A stretch of DNA of 64,000 nucleotides from Lampris incognitus. Its lineage: Eukaryota > Chordata > Actinopteri > Lampriformes > Lampridae. A program made the position numbers and the translations under genes. The stretch is taken from positions 55,269,457-55,333,456 of the forward strand of contig NC_079215.1 of assembly GCF_029633865.1 (NCBI RefSeq), read 5' to 3'. This document shows positions 1 through 11,270 of this stretch, piece after piece. How positions within the stretch are numbered: position 1 is the stretch's first letter; every line of letters begins with the position of its first letter. The notes beneath the pieces are model-generated. The model made no database searches, had not been told where the DNA came from, and worked only from the letters and a program-made list of their open reading frames with translations.

Positions 1-687
1 TCTTGCTTTTTTTACATTTCCAGATGAGCTTGAAGAAGTATAGGGACTATTATTTAGTAATTTCAAATCAAAACTAGTTCAGTCATCTACAAAAATGTCA
101 TGTTTTTACTTTTCATCCAATATGATTTAAGTGCCCTTAACGTAGACCCAATGGACACCACTTCACCCTCTAACATGGCAAGTCATAGCTATATTTGTAG
201 AATTCATATTACGGCAGCCTATTCATATACCTGTTTTGGAGTTCAATGAGTCTGTTGAGACACTATGCAAGCAATAGTGAGATGGACAATGGATGGTTTG
301 ATGAAGTAGTGCTAGCGTTTAACATATCAAAACATACGTACCTCCTCACTTATTTGCGGTGCCCATGAATTACTACATCGTTTCTTCATTAACTTCACTC
401 TGAGTTTAAGGGGATGGTCCTCCTGCTTACTCATCTCTGTGAAACTGTTGGCTCCAGTGGATGACTGCACTAGAGACTTTAGGACCATCACAGTTAAGGA
501 GACATTTATAAAGCTGTTGAATATATCCTGTGGAACACAGCCGGGCTAAGAACACTAATAAATATATACACTGTGTTACATTTAAACCATGGTAGATGGG
601 GTAGTTTAGAGGGGGTGAACATAAAAATATTGTGTGGACAAGAATTGTGCTCCAAAAATGTATCTGGTCAATCTGTGCAACACTCAC

Positions 688-1272
688 CTTTGAGGAATGA
701 CCTTGAGGCCACCTTCGCCGTAAGATCAAATTCACCCTGTCTCTCAGAGTTGTGCCTTTCTCACCAGGCGTGGAATCAAATGAAGCTGGCTTCTTCATAA
801 AGGAGCGAATGGCCCCATTTTCTTTTGTTAACTGTGTGAAGAGCTCATTACCGTTTCCAGACAAGTCAGCTTTACTATGTGAGAAATCATGTTGTAATTC
901 CCCTGTAATAAGTGGCATCTTTAAGAGTGGCTCGACTTTTTTCAAACCAATAGCAGCTTTCTTGAGAACAATCTTCTCCTCCAGCTCTTGAAGCTCTTTC
1001 CTTTTCCTTGCCAGCTCCTGGTCTGGAGCACTCAACGTCAGCTGGTCGCCATTTAGGTCTTGCTCCTCGCCCACAGTGAGGCCCGCACACTCCTCCCTGT
1101 GTCGCTCATGACGGGAAGCGTTGCGTTGCTCCCGTTCTACTTGCCATCCCATGCTGGCGGGTGGGTCTTGATGGGCGTGGCTTCTTCCCCTTTCCCCAGA
1201 AGCAGTCCAGCGTTTTGGGTTGACGTCTCTCTGCGGTCTTCGCGGACTGCTTCCCACACCAACTGGATACAT
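688..1272 (-). CDS. ZNF318-like gene copy A, first coding exon (partial gene)
   Basis: The exon reads from the ATG at 1272 to a consensus donor (AAAG then GTGAGT) after position 688, giving 195 codons in phase 0. It begins MYPVGVGSSPRRPQRD and contains a charged helix with the core LARKRKELQELEEKI followed by a lysine-rich stretch, probably coiled coil. The same exon in copy B is spliced in phase to an exon with clear ZNF318-type motifs, so this is taken as the N-terminal exon of a paralogue. ZNF318 is a nuclear, arginine/serine-rich regulatory protein; the role of this short fish form is unknown. No acceptor-like sequence precedes the ATG, which fits a first coding exon. The rest of the gene is off the left edge, so whether it is functional cannot be judged. 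Confidence 0.6.
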
Positions 1273-2120
1273 CGTTTATTTGTGTTTCAGCTCCCCGTCT
1301 ATTATAGCGGAGAGCTAAGTTTCCCCACACGTGTTTGTCCCAGGCGGTGCAACGCATTAGTATACCGTTGTTCTGCATCAAAGGGAAAACACAAACAAAA
1401 AAGTTGAACCACCCACATTAGCAAGCTGAATAGGTTGGCTCACGACATCTTTAGATTACGCAGTGAAAGGGAGGGCAAGACCGTGCCGAGCGCGAGCTAG
1501 AACCCCCCCCCCTAACGAGTTATGACAATAACCGCTAAGCAGAACACCACAGAAACCAAGTCAGTGGATTATCCAGTTAACGCTGTGGCCCGCAGCTAGC
1601 TAGCTAGCTAGTTAGCGCGACAGCTCCGTATTATAAACCCCAATATCGACGAGGCCACCTGTAGTTGGGTGTCTCGAAACTTTCTTCCGAGCTAATATAT
1701 TGAAAAACTTGAACCGGCTCGACGTCTTGCGTCAAGATAGCCCGCTGATACGTTTACCCACTGAGGCCGGTGAGGCGACGACCGCTCCGCTCCTCTCCTC
1801 TCCTCCAGTCTCACCGCCGAGAGAAAACCGCCATGACTTCAAAGGGGCAGACGGTCGTTTGACAATAACCCGCAAGGACGAGCTTCAGCGTCCATCCGCA
1901 GACTGTTTAAACGTGACATTTCTCATGTTATCCGACGAGACGGACGCTCGTATTTCGGTGGTGAGAGAAAAACCAAACAAACGAAAACAAAAGGGGGACA
2001 TCGAGGCTACAGCGCCACCGCCAGTCCGGAGGACCAATGCGCACCCTACGCAGCCACGAGTATTGTTTGTTTTTTATTTATGTTTTGTTTCATTTTCCCC
2101 CTCGAGGTTTATTGCCCCCG
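1273..2120 (-). promoter_or_regulatory. Putative promoter/5' UTR of ZNF318-like copy A
   Basis: This CpG-containing stretch lies directly upstream of the copy A start codon. It holds a CCAAT box (CCGGAGGACCAATGCGCACC, about 2023-2042) that is strictly conserved in copy B at about 16183-16202. The transcription start is not defined by the sequence. Conservation between duplicates of this age may be shared ancestry rather than constraint. Confidence 0.4.
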
Positions 2121-2216
2121 TTTGTTTTCTGAATGAAACCACAATTACAAAAAGTTTGGCTACACACCAGGTCCAGCATTTGGTCACGGCTTGACCATAA
2201 TGTTCATTTTCTCTGC

Positions 2217-2290
<74 letters not shown>
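2217..2290. repeat. (AGAT)n microsatellite
   Basis: About 18 uninterrupted AGAT units sit at the right border of duplicated block A. The equivalent border of copy B and the third promoter remnant also start with AGAT/ACAG-like bases. Confidence 0.97.
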
Positions 2291-2960
2291 TCAAGTCAAT
2301 TTTATTTGTATAGCCCATTGTAAACTACTAATAAGACACGTTAGCCCCTAGCTAATGGGTCTGACCCTTTAGCCGAGCGGTTAGTGATGTCGCCTTGTGG
2401 TGCAGTACACCTCAGTATCGAATCCCGCACCGGGCAAGAAAATAACCGGTTACATTGGTGGCAACGGTGGGATCCGGAAGTGTGCAGATCCTCCGAAGTC
2501 TCTTCGGAGCGCGGGATGACAAAACGCGAGGGCGCGCTTCCGGGGAGGGTGACGACCGTAAACTACTAATAAGACACGTTAGCCCCTAGCTAACAGGTCT
2601 GACCCTTTAGCCGAGCGGTTAGTGATGCCGCCTTGTGGTGCAATACACTCCGTATCGAATCCCGCACAGGGCAAGAAGATAACCGGTTACACCATTATCA
2701 CAAATTAAACATTTGCCTCAAGGGGATTTATAGCAACACAACATCCTGTCCTAATACCCTCGCATCGGATAAGGAACAAATCCCTAAAAAAAAGGCCTTT
2801 TAACAGGGAGAAAAAAAAGAAGCCTGAGGGAGAGCAACAGAGGAGGGATCTCTCCCAAGACCGACAACGTTCAGTGGCTGTTGTGTTTACACAATTTAAT
2901 ACAACAATTGAAGGAGGATAACAGAATTATCAAATATATGAAGAACATGATGAGGAGATC
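2291..2960 (+). repeat. Common teleost interspersed repeat, split by a miniature LTR element
   Basis: The pieces at 2291-2318 (AAGTCAATTTTATTTGTATA) and 2692-2960 (TATCACAAATTA, GCATCGGATAAGGA, AGGAGGGATCTCTCCCA) belong to a high-copy noncoding repeat found throughout fish genomes. It is split by the element at 2319-2691, whose 4-bp target CCAT is visible on both sides. The right limit is approximate. Confidence 0.6.
2319..2691 (+). mobile_element. Miniature LTR retrotransposon (TRIM-like), family 1, complete copy
   Basis: Two direct LTRs of about 135 bp (2319-2454 and 2557-2691) begin TGTAAACTAC and end CCGGTTACA. They flank only about 100 bp of noncoding sequence. A primer-binding site, TTGGTGGCAACGGTGGGAT, follows the left LTR; it is close to the complement of a tRNA-Leu 3' end. 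A purine-rich tract precedes the right LTR. Target duplication CCAT occurs on both sides. It has no coding capacity and looks structurally whole. Each LTR contains a tRNA-like segment (A-box TTAGCCGAGCGGTTAGTG, degenerate B-box TATCGAATCC). The two LTRs differ at few sites, so it is young. Confidence 0.8.
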
Positions 2961-3455
2961 AGAAATGAAGTTGAACATACTATGCTGGCTGGACTGAAAC
3001 AGTAGGTAGCCACCAAGACCGTTCAGGTGGCAAACACCAAGGTCATAAACAATACACATGAAAAATGTGGTCACAATATAAGGGAAAATAAGGGCGTGAT
3101 GACGTTAATGACCTAAAATCTGCCATTAAAGTTTTGTTGATGGTGCACTTTTTTTGCCAATTGGGTTACCGTAGGTCACTTAAATTACGAGGCGAGGTGG
3201 TTTTTTTACTAGGTCTGGATTTCTGCTTTTCACTTACTTTTTTCAAGCAATAGCGCCCCCCCCCCCAAATATCTAAATATCCTTGCATTTCAGTTGTTCA
3301 TTATTAATTGAATGCGTTTATTAAAACATTTTAAGTTGCACATATAAACTCCACAACAGAACGCTGGGATTTATTTTCTAGGACAGCTAAGGACTTGGCG
3401 AAGGGTGCGACCAACACGCGTCGAAAGGTCACGTGACGCGCACGATCACGCGCAA
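2961..3455. other. Intergenic, no gene seen
   Basis: AT-rich sequence with homopolymer runs. No splice-supported exon or recognisable repeat was found on either strand. Confidence 0.5.
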
Positions 3456-3615
3456 ATCCCGAGACGTGGCTGATCCGCTTCATACCTCTGCACTTGCTAC
3501 AGCTCTGCACATCACCCTTGTTCTTCAGACTCGCTACCAGACTACTTCTTCTCCTCTCCTCAGGCGTCCTCTCACTTTCCAAGATTGTGTTGAACAATCT
3601 CTTAATTGTATTCTC
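3456..3615 (-). mobile_element. RTE LINE fragment (internal RT piece)
   Basis: The minus-strand translation contains FNTILESERTPEERRRS and NKGDVQSC, recognisable as the part of an RTE-clade ORF2 between the GPDDIP motif and the FVDLEKAYD motif. It is truncated at both ends. Confidence 0.7.
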
Positions 3616-3759
3616 TAATTTCAGTATGTGATTTGAATTTTTTTATTAAAGATGTGGAACTGACAAACTACAGAGACCTGTTGACTGATAAAATACAACT
3701 TCTCTCAATGCAAACCACAAGAAAGTGCATGAATACAAAGTGCACGAGTTCAGCTAACA

Positions 3760-4427
3760 TCTTGTGACCAGATTTCTTTATTAACAAGAACATTTACAAA
3801 AAGGGACATTTTCCCCATTTGGAAACCTGCTTGTGAAAGAACAAGTAGCAAGATATGGGACAGGCTGTGTTTGAATTCCATTCTCAACTCTTACTCAAAC
3901 TTAAACGGTAACACAGGAACGGGGGTTTCCCACACCCTTTTTTAACTCAGAACTTTCATATTTGACGGGGGATAAAACTTCAGTGCCCCTCGCTATCAAC
4001 AGAAACGTTTGACAACCTGATTTGACCATATGACTTCTGAATCACAAAACCACTTCCATCCTTTATCACTGACCCAAGACAGAAGAGGTCAGACAGAACT
4101 GAGTGAAATGACAAGTTAGCAAAATGGTGACAATTTCAAATGTTTGATAACAGGGTTAATACCAGGCTTTAAAGAAAATAGCATCAAGTGTTGCACCACA
4201 ACACCCTTAAGAAAAGACAAATACGTGTTTGAGTTTGAGGAGAAATTATGTCGGTACAAATCCAACCTTAGTGGTACTGGAAATAAAGGCTTTTTTTCTT
4301 AGTCTGACAAGGGGGGAAAACTTCTCTTCGCCGTCTTGTGGTTCCCAGGATCAGCCATCATAGCATGGTGCCTCTACAGCAGGCAGTTGTTAGGCATCTT
4401 CTTTCACAGGTACTTTGGCAGATCTCC
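3760..4427 (-). other. Possible terminal exon and 3' UTR of ZNF318-like copy B
   Basis: On the minus strand an acceptor (TTTTTGCTGGACCTACAG) ends at 4428. A phase-0 reading, as required by the donor of the copy B exon at 12176, gives seven codons and then a stop at 4404-4406. About 640 bp of noncoding sequence follows, with AATAAA at 3782-3777. The resulting copy B protein would be about 721 residues, close to the 717 of copy C. The link across a 7.7 kb intron is inferred; the exon could belong to another transcript. Confidence 0.35.
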
Positions 4428-5379
4428 CTGTAGGTCCAGCAAAAAGGTAGATTATTAAGTCAACGAATATCTAACCAAATGACAGTCTTGATGATGATGC
4501 ACATCACACACAAGCTTGCTTTCTAATTTCCAGTGATCAATATACAGCTAATTAGAAAGTAAAAAGAGTTTTGTTCCTAGACACTATGCATACATTTCTA
4601 ACACTCATGACAGTTAATTCCAAATGGGATCAACACCAAACAGACAGCCGAGGGCATTCCAAGGAAAATGGGACAATGATGCAGCCAAATGCAGATGAAA
4701 GTTGCAGGTAGAGTTTGATGCAGAAGGGAAGCGGTTGTGGCTAGTAAGCAGATATAGCAGAAAAATGTGAGAAAATACCTTTACCAACACAACATCCATG
4801 GCTAAAACCCAGATTTATCCTTGTTGTTTGTTTAACAGCATTAACTACTCGGTTTCGCTTTTAAGGGATTTCTGGAATTCGGTGTGCTCATACACTTCTG
4901 CCTTCATTACATATCCCCACAGGTGTCAATCAGTTAAAACAGATTTGGATTTGTAACTTCATGTTTCTTCCTGTCCTTTAAAGGTGCATTAGGTAATATT
5001 TCTGAGATCAACAGTGACTCAAAATGACTCCCTGTAATGTGCAAGCATTGCTAGTGCTACGAAGCCCACAGAGAATCAATAACCCAGTCCTGCAGTTTTC
5101 GTCAACTTCAGCTCGTTGCTTGGTTTTGCCAGTCCAACAAAGGGGCATCTACTTCAGTGGTTGGGTCCCTCTGTTGCTCACCAGACCCCCCCCCCAAATA
5201 AAATAGCGGATAAGCTGCTCGCAATTCACAAGCTGAGAACGCAGTCTAGGGTGTAGTTACCCATGAACACTTGCAGTGAGTTCAAAAATGGATTGCAAGG
5301 ACTAGTGATAAGCAGGTCGACCCACAACTCTCAGATCGGACGGGTTCAGGTAAGCTTATTAGAAAATATCATGGGTTAG
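4428..5379. other. Non-coding stretch with a dispersed repeat at about 4670-4900
   Basis: The segment around 4685-4750 (AGCCAAATGCAG, AGAAGGGAAG, CTAGTAAGCA) resembles segments at about 35285-35360 and 47290-47370, suggesting an unnamed low-copy repeat. The rest shows no recognisable feature. Confidence 0.4.
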
Positions 5380-5836
5380 GGGCGTCCGGGTGGCATGGCG
5401 GTCTGTTCTGTTACCTACCAGCAGGGGGATCGCTGGTTCGAATTCCCATGTTACCTCCGGCTTGGTCGGGCATCCTTACAGACACAATTGGCCGTGTCTG
5501 CGGGTGGGAAGCCACACGTAGGTATGTGTCCTGGTCGCTGCACTAGCGCCTTCTCTGGTCGGTTGGGGCGCCTGTTCATGGCAGAGGGGGAACTGGGGGG
5601 AATAGCGTGATCCTCCCACGCACTATGTCCCCCTGGCGAAACTCCTCACTGTCAGGTGAAAAGAAGCGGCTGGCGACTCCACATGTATGGGAGGAGGCAT
5701 GTGGTAGTCTGCAGCCCTCCCTGGATTGGCAGATGGGGGTTGGAGCAGCGACCGGGACGGCTCGGAAGAGTGGGGTAATTGGCCGGATACAATTGGGGAG
5801 AAAAGGGGGGCAAACCCCCCCCCCCAAAAAAGAAAA
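5380..5836 (+). mobile_element. tRNA-derived SINE, family X
   Basis: The head (GGGCGTCCGGGTGGCATGGC) is tRNA-like, with an A-box around the GTGGCATGGCGGTCT stretch and a good B-box, GGTTCGAATTCC. A body of about 370 bp ends in GGGGAGAAAAGGGGGG. Three further copies lie at 16502-16965, 44895-45331 and 53405-53774. Confidence 0.8.
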
Positions 5837-6029
5837 TGTCACGGGTTCGTGTAGGCGGGTGACAAAGCAGCGCTGCTAGTAAGTTATAAATGGCTTACAA
5901 AAACATTGCGTGCAATAGGCTAGGCTGTGCATTACTAGTCAACCTCCTCTTCACCTTTCTCTCTGTCGCTCTCTCGCAAACACACATACACGCAAGCAGT
6001 TTTATCATCAATTTACAATCAACAAAGAG

Positions 6030-7060
6030 ACAGAAGACCAGGAAGGCATGGGGACCAGATGGAGTGTCACCCTCCTGTCTTAAAGTCTGTGCTGACCAGC
6101 TTCACACTGATCTTCCAACAGATCACTGGAGCTGTGTGAAGTTCCCTCCTGCTTCAAGAGCTCCAATATCATCCCCGTCCCCAAGAAACCCTGTATCACA
6201 GGATGAAATGACTACAGACCCACTGCCCTAACATCTGGGGTCATGAAATCCTTTGAGAGACTGGTGTTGGCCCACCTGAAGGAAATCACAGACCCCCTGT
6301 TCAGCCTCCTAAGGTTGAACATACATAAACCCAATCATCAAAAAGGCACAGCAGAGGATGTACTTCTTCAGTCAGCTCAAGAAATTCAACCTGCCTCAGG
6401 AAATGTTGATTCAGTTCTACACTGCAATAATCCAGTCTGTCCTCTGCACATCCATCACTGTCTGGTTTGGTTCGGCCACCCAACAGGACAGGGACAGATT
6501 ACAACATACAGTTAGGTCTGCAGAGAAAATCATTGGTGCCAACCTGCCCTCCATTCAGGACTTATACATCTCCAGACTCAGGAAATGGGCAGGCAACACC
6601 ACTGCAGACCCATCACACCCTGGTCACAACCTGTTCCAACTCCTCCCGTCTGGTAGGCACTACAGAGCACTGTACCCCAAAACAACCAGATATAAAAACT
6701 GTTTCTTTCCACGGGCTATCATTCAGATGAATGCTTAATACTGTCAAATAAATCCAACCATTTTGTCTATACTGTACTGTACACTGTACATATACCATTA
6801 TGCTCTGTCATGTCCATCTACCTCAGGCATGTAAGTAACCTGCTAACATCTATTTCAGCATCTCTGATATATTCTCTGCACCGTATCCACCTCTTATTTC
6901 ACCTGTACAAGTCAATCCTTGTGTATACATCTGAAGATTGTTGTGTTGTAGTGTTGTTATTCTATGTTAAGTACATGGAGAGAACCACGAGACCGGAGTC
7001 AAAATTCCATGTATGTGCAGACCTACATGGCCAATAAACACGATTCTGATTCTGAATTTG
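6030..7060 (+). mobile_element. L2/CR1-type LINE, broken 3' portion
   Basis: Conceptual translation shows the RT motif AWGPDGVSPSCLKVCADQL at the left. After an internal deletion it shows the ORF2 C-terminal part (YFFSQLKKFNLPQEM, ITVWFGSATQQDRDRLQ, LLPSGRHYRALYPKT). The end is a GGCCAATAAACACGATTCTG-type 3' tail, typical of fish L2-group LINEs. Several frameshifts and a missing middle make it a dead copy. Confidence 0.75.
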
Positions 7061-7188
7061 CAATTGTGGTTTTGGTCAACGCATGCGGTTTAGAGTGTTG
7101 ACACTTCACCTATGAGTTTTGTCCCTTAGTGGTATCCATAGTTTTTGTTTACACCGCCAAAACTCTTTTTTTAATTTAGAAAAGAGGC

Positions 7189-7189
7189 T

Positions 7190-7243
<54 letters not shown>
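7189..7243. repeat. (TG)n(GA)n microsatellite
   Basis: A TG dinucleotide run passes directly into a GA run. Open frames through it are artefacts of the repeat. Confidence 0.95.
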
Positions 7244-7247
<4 letters not shown>

Positions 7248-8333
7248 TTCATGTCTTCAATGAAGGGTTACTTGTTTTGCTGCTATTCAGCAATAAAGAA
7301 CACTGTTTGGAACAATTCGTCTGTTTATTTAGGAGCCTAGACCCAGACGCTACTAGGCTACTATACAACAGGCTATGCCTTGCAATCACTGCATTATGCT
7401 GGGAAAACAGTCCAAAAACGAAATAGCGCAACACTGCTCACTTTGCTGTAGTCTGGCTAAATTTGGAGGTTTACAAGTCGAGTTTGGGTGGTTAATTAAT
7501 GTGTATTTTAGCAGGTCGGGTGGTAGTGAAGAGTTGCTGGATGGCTGGGCAACCACTGCAGAAACAGTGCAGGAGACAGCTATGGAAGGTACTTGGTGTG
7601 TCATCTGGACAGAGGAAAGTAGACAAGGAGGCTTGGTGGTGGAAAGAGGAAGTATGGGAAAGTATACAGAGGAAAAGGTTGGTGAAGAAGAAGTGGGACG
7701 GTCAGAGAGATGAAGAAATTAGACAGGAGTACAAGGAAATGCGGCATAAAGTGAAGAGAGCGGTGGCGAAGGCAAAGGAAAAGACGTTTGGTGAGTTGTA
7801 TGAGAGGTTGGACATTAAGAAAGGAGAAAAGGACTTGTACCGATTGGCTAGACAGACGAACCGAGCTGGGAAGGACATGCAGCAGGTTAGGGTGATGAAT
7901 GATAGAGATGGAAATGCGCTGACAAGTGAGGAGAGTGTGTTGACAAGGTGGAAGGAGTACTTGGAGGGGCTGATAAACGAAGAAAATGAGAGCGGGAGAA
8001 GGCTGGATGATGTGGGGATAGTGACTCAGGAAGTGTGGTGGATGCGCAAGAAAGATGTGAGGGCAGCTATGAAGATGATGAAGAGTGGAAAGGCGGCTGG
8101 TCCAGATGACATACATGTGGAGGCATGGCTATGTTTAGGAGAGATGGTAGTGGAGTTTAAATTAGATTGTTTAACACAATCACGTAAAGTGAGAAGATGC
8201 CTAAGGAGTGGAGAAGTATACCGGTACCGATTTTGAAGTATAAGGGTGATGTGCAGAGCTGTAGTAACTAGAGGTATAAAGTTGATCAGCCACAGCATGA
8301 AGATATGGGAAAGAGTATTGGAAGCTAGATTAA

Positions 8334-9107
8334 TAATAATGATAATAATAATTATACATTTTATTTGTGGCCGCCTTTCAGAGCACTCAAGGACACCTTA
8401 CAGAACACAGTAAAAAAAAAAACAAGCAGCACTGTATCTGACAGCATAAAATCAAAACAAAGCAGGGTAGACAATAAAAAGTTAATACAACAGATATAAG
8501 TATAAAACCACCATCTGCACAAAACTCAATGAAGCTTGGATCAGACTGAATATGTCAGTTTGAAAAGGTACGTTTTGAGATGGGATTTGAAGGTTGAAAG
8601 AGAATCAGTGTTGTGAATGTCTTGTGGGGGAGAGTTCCCATAGGCGGGGGGCAGAATGACTGAAGGCTCTAGACCTCATGGTAGTCAAGCGGGCCAACGG
8701 TGTAGTGAGTTGGAGAGCAGAGGAGGATCTGAGAGTGTGGGAGGGCGTGTGGATATGAACTAGTTCAGAAAGATATGAAGGAGCTAGGTTATTAAGAGCC
8801 TTAAAAGTGAGGAGCAGGATCTTGAAGTCAATACGGTATTTAACAGGGAGCCAGTGGTGTTGCTGAAGAACAGGAGTGATATGATCTATGGAAGGAGTTC
8901 TGGTAATGATACGGGCAGCTGAATTCTGGACCAATTGAAGTTCATGAAGACACTTGAGGGGAAGAACAAAGAGGATAGAATTACAGTAGTCAATACGGGA
9001 TGTAACCAGGGTGTGAGTGAGTATGGCTGTGTTGTTAGCTGTAAGTGACAGGTGGAGATGATGAATATTGCGTAGATAGGTATGCAGACCGAGTGACATT
9101 GTTACAG
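8334..9107 (-). mobile_element. L2-type LINE 3' fragment inserted in the RTE LINE
   Basis: The minus-strand reading (about 9099-8605) contains [30 protein letters not shown] and [16 protein letters not shown], the conserved C-terminal ORF2 region of fish L2-group LINEs. The element ends at the left in an (AAT)n-type 3' tail after GCGGCCACAAATAAAATG-like sequence. It is 5' truncated. Confidence 0.75.
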
Positions 9108-9643
9108 GTTAAGAGGAGAGATGATGATTATCGAGCAGTAGTATGATTTCACATCACAAAAGAGCACTACAGATGTGATGTTTGCTTTGAGAATGTTGAT
9201 GGACAAGTATAGAGAGGGTCAGAAGGAGTTACATTGTGTCTTTGTGGATTTAGAGAAGGCATATAACAGGGTACTGAGAGAAAAGGTGCAGTATTGTATG
9301 AGGAAGTCGGGAGTGGTAGAGAACAATGTAACAGTGGTGCAAGATATGTATGAGGGCAGTGCGACAGTGGTGAGGTGTGCAGTAGGAATGACAGATGGAT
9401 TCAAGGTGGAGGTGGGATTACATCAAGGATCGGTCCTGAGCCCTTTCTTATTTGCAAGGGTAATAAGATAGGTTGACGGATGAGATCAGGTAGGGGTCTC
9501 TGGTGGACTATGATGTTCGCGGATGACATTGTGATCCGTAGTAAGAGTAGGTAGTAGGTTGAGGAGAGCATGGAGAGGTGGAGAGAACTGGAGCACTGGA
9601 GAGAAGAGGAATGAAAGTCAGTAGGAGCAAGACGGAATACATA

Positions 9644-11270
9644 CAGTGCATCCGGAAAGTATTCACACCCCTTCACTTTCCCCACATTTTGTTATGTTAC
9701 AGCCTTATTCCAAAATGGATTAAATTCCTTTTTTTCCCTCATCAATCTACATACAATACCCCATAATGACAAAGCGAAAAAGGTTTTGTAGAAATTTTTG
9801 CAATTTTATTAATAATAAAAAACTGAAATATTGCATGTACATAAGTATTCACACCCTTTACTCAGTACTTGGTTGAGGCACCCTTGGCAGCGATCACAGC
9901 CTCAAGTCTTCTTGGGTATGAAGCTACAAGCTTGGCACACCTATATTTGGGGTATTTCTCACATTCTTCTCTGCAGATCCTCTTGAGCTCGGTAAGGTTA
10001 GATGGGGAGCATCACTGCACAGCTATTTTCAGGTCTTTCCAGAGATGTTCAAGTCTGGGCTCTGGCTGGGCCACTCAAGGACATTCACAGACTTGCCCTG
10101 AAGCCACTCCTTCGTTGTCTTGGCTGTGTGCTTAGGGTCGTTGTCGTGTTGAAAGGTAAACCTTCGCCCCAGTCTGAGGTCCTGAGCGCTCTGGAGCAGG
10201 TTTACATCAAGGATCTCTCTGTACTTTGCTCCATTCATCTTTCCTTCGATCCTGACTAGTCTCCCAGTTCCTGCCGCTGAAAAACATCCCCACAGCATGA
10301 TGCTGCCACCACCATGCTTCACTGTAGGGATGGTATTAGCAAGGTGATGAGAGGTGCCTGGTTTCCTCCAGACATGACGTTTGGCATTCAGGCTAAAGAG
10401 TTCAATCTTGGTTTCATCAGACCAGAGAATCTTGTTTCTCATGGTCTGAGAGTCCTTTAGGTGCTTTCTGGCAAACTCCAAGCGCGCTGTCATGTGCCTT
10501 TTACTGAGCAGAGGCTTCAGACTGGCCACTCTACCATAAAGGCCTGATTGGTGGAGTGCTGCAGAGATGGTTGTCCTTCTGGAAGGTTCTCCCATCTCCA
10601 CAGAGGAACACTGGAGCTCTGTCAGAGTGACCATCGGGTTCTTGGTCACCTCCCTGACCAAGGCCTTTCTCCCCCGATTGCTCAGTTTGGCTGGGCGGCC
10701 AGCTCTAGGAAGAGTCCTGGTGGATCCAAACTTCTTCCATTTACGAATGATGGAGACCACTGTGCTCTTCGGGACCTTCAAAGCTGTAGACATTTTTTTG
10801 TACCCTTCCCCAGATCTGTGCCTCGATACAATCCTGTCTCGGAGGTCCACAGACAATTCCTTTGACTTCATGGCTTGGTTTCTGCTCTGACATGCACTGT
10901 CAACAGTGGAACCTTATATAGACAGGTGTGTGCCTTTCCAAATCATGTCCGATCAATTGGATTTACTACAGATGGACTCCAATCAAGATGTAGAAACATC
11001 TCAAGGATGATCAGTGGAAACAGGATGACCTGAGCTCAATTTTGAGTGTCACAGCAAAGGGTGTGAATACTTATGTACATGCAATATTTCAGTTTTTTAA
11101 TTTTAATAAATTTGCAAAAATTTCTACAAAACCTTTTTCACTTTGTCATTATGGGGTATTGTGTGTAGATTGATGAGAAAAAAAAGGAATTTAATCCATT
11201 TTGGAATAAGGCTGTAACATAGCAAAATGTGGGGAAAGTGAAGGGGTGTGAATACTTTCCGGATGCACTG
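9644..11270 (-). mobile_element. Tc1/mariner transposon, near full length, inserted in an RTE LINE
   Basis: Both ends carry CAGTGCATCCGGAAAGTATT in inverted orientation. The inverted repeats extend for roughly 200 bp, and each end is flanked by a TA target site (9642-9643 and 11271-11272). At 1627 bp its length is typical of fish Tc1 elements. The minus strand encodes a damaged transposase. Sequence of the host RTE LINE joins directly across the insertion. Confidence 0.95.
9880..10871 (-). pseudogene. Tc1 transposase pseudogene lacking the catalytic glutamate
   Basis: From ATG 10871 the frame gives an N-terminal paired-type HTH (residues 1-70), then WSDETK with the first catalytic Asp (about residue 152) and HDNDPKH with the second (about 243). 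At the point where the family has SPDLNPIEHLW, the reading goes from SPDLN straight into ISGKT and a stop. About 10 bp appear to be missing between two GAAC repeats, which removes the DD34E glutamate and shifts the frame. Downstream the old frame still reads LTELKRICREE and EAVIAAKGASTKY. The copy cannot be autonomous, though its ends may be mobilised in trans. Confidence 0.85.

Larger units (their letters stand above)
1..2217 (-). repeat. Segmental duplication, copy A (promoter, first exon, intron 1 start of a ZNF318-like gene)
   Basis: This block aligns almost continuously with 14222-16372. Shared anchors include the exon at 688-1272, the intron around 430-560, and the promoter stretch at about 1990-2060. 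By eye the copies are roughly 85-90 percent identical with small indels, so the duplication is fairly recent. Copy A is cut by the window's left edge, and its right border runs straight into an (AGAT)n microsatellite. The matching exon 2 would lie about 1.2 kb further left, outside the window. Confidence 0.85.

Noticed and set aside
1700-2194. 164-codon plus-strand frame over the copy A promoter, partly preserved in copy B
   Set aside because: The shared part reflects the recent duplication. Upstream and downstream of a short block the frames diverge, and it overlaps the likely promoter of the minus-strand gene.
2330-2460. Possible genuine tRNA gene (A-box and B-box present)
   Set aside because: The T-arm and acceptor stems do not pair as in a functional tRNA, and the unit occurs as flanking direct repeats with TG...CA ends, so it is part of an LTR.
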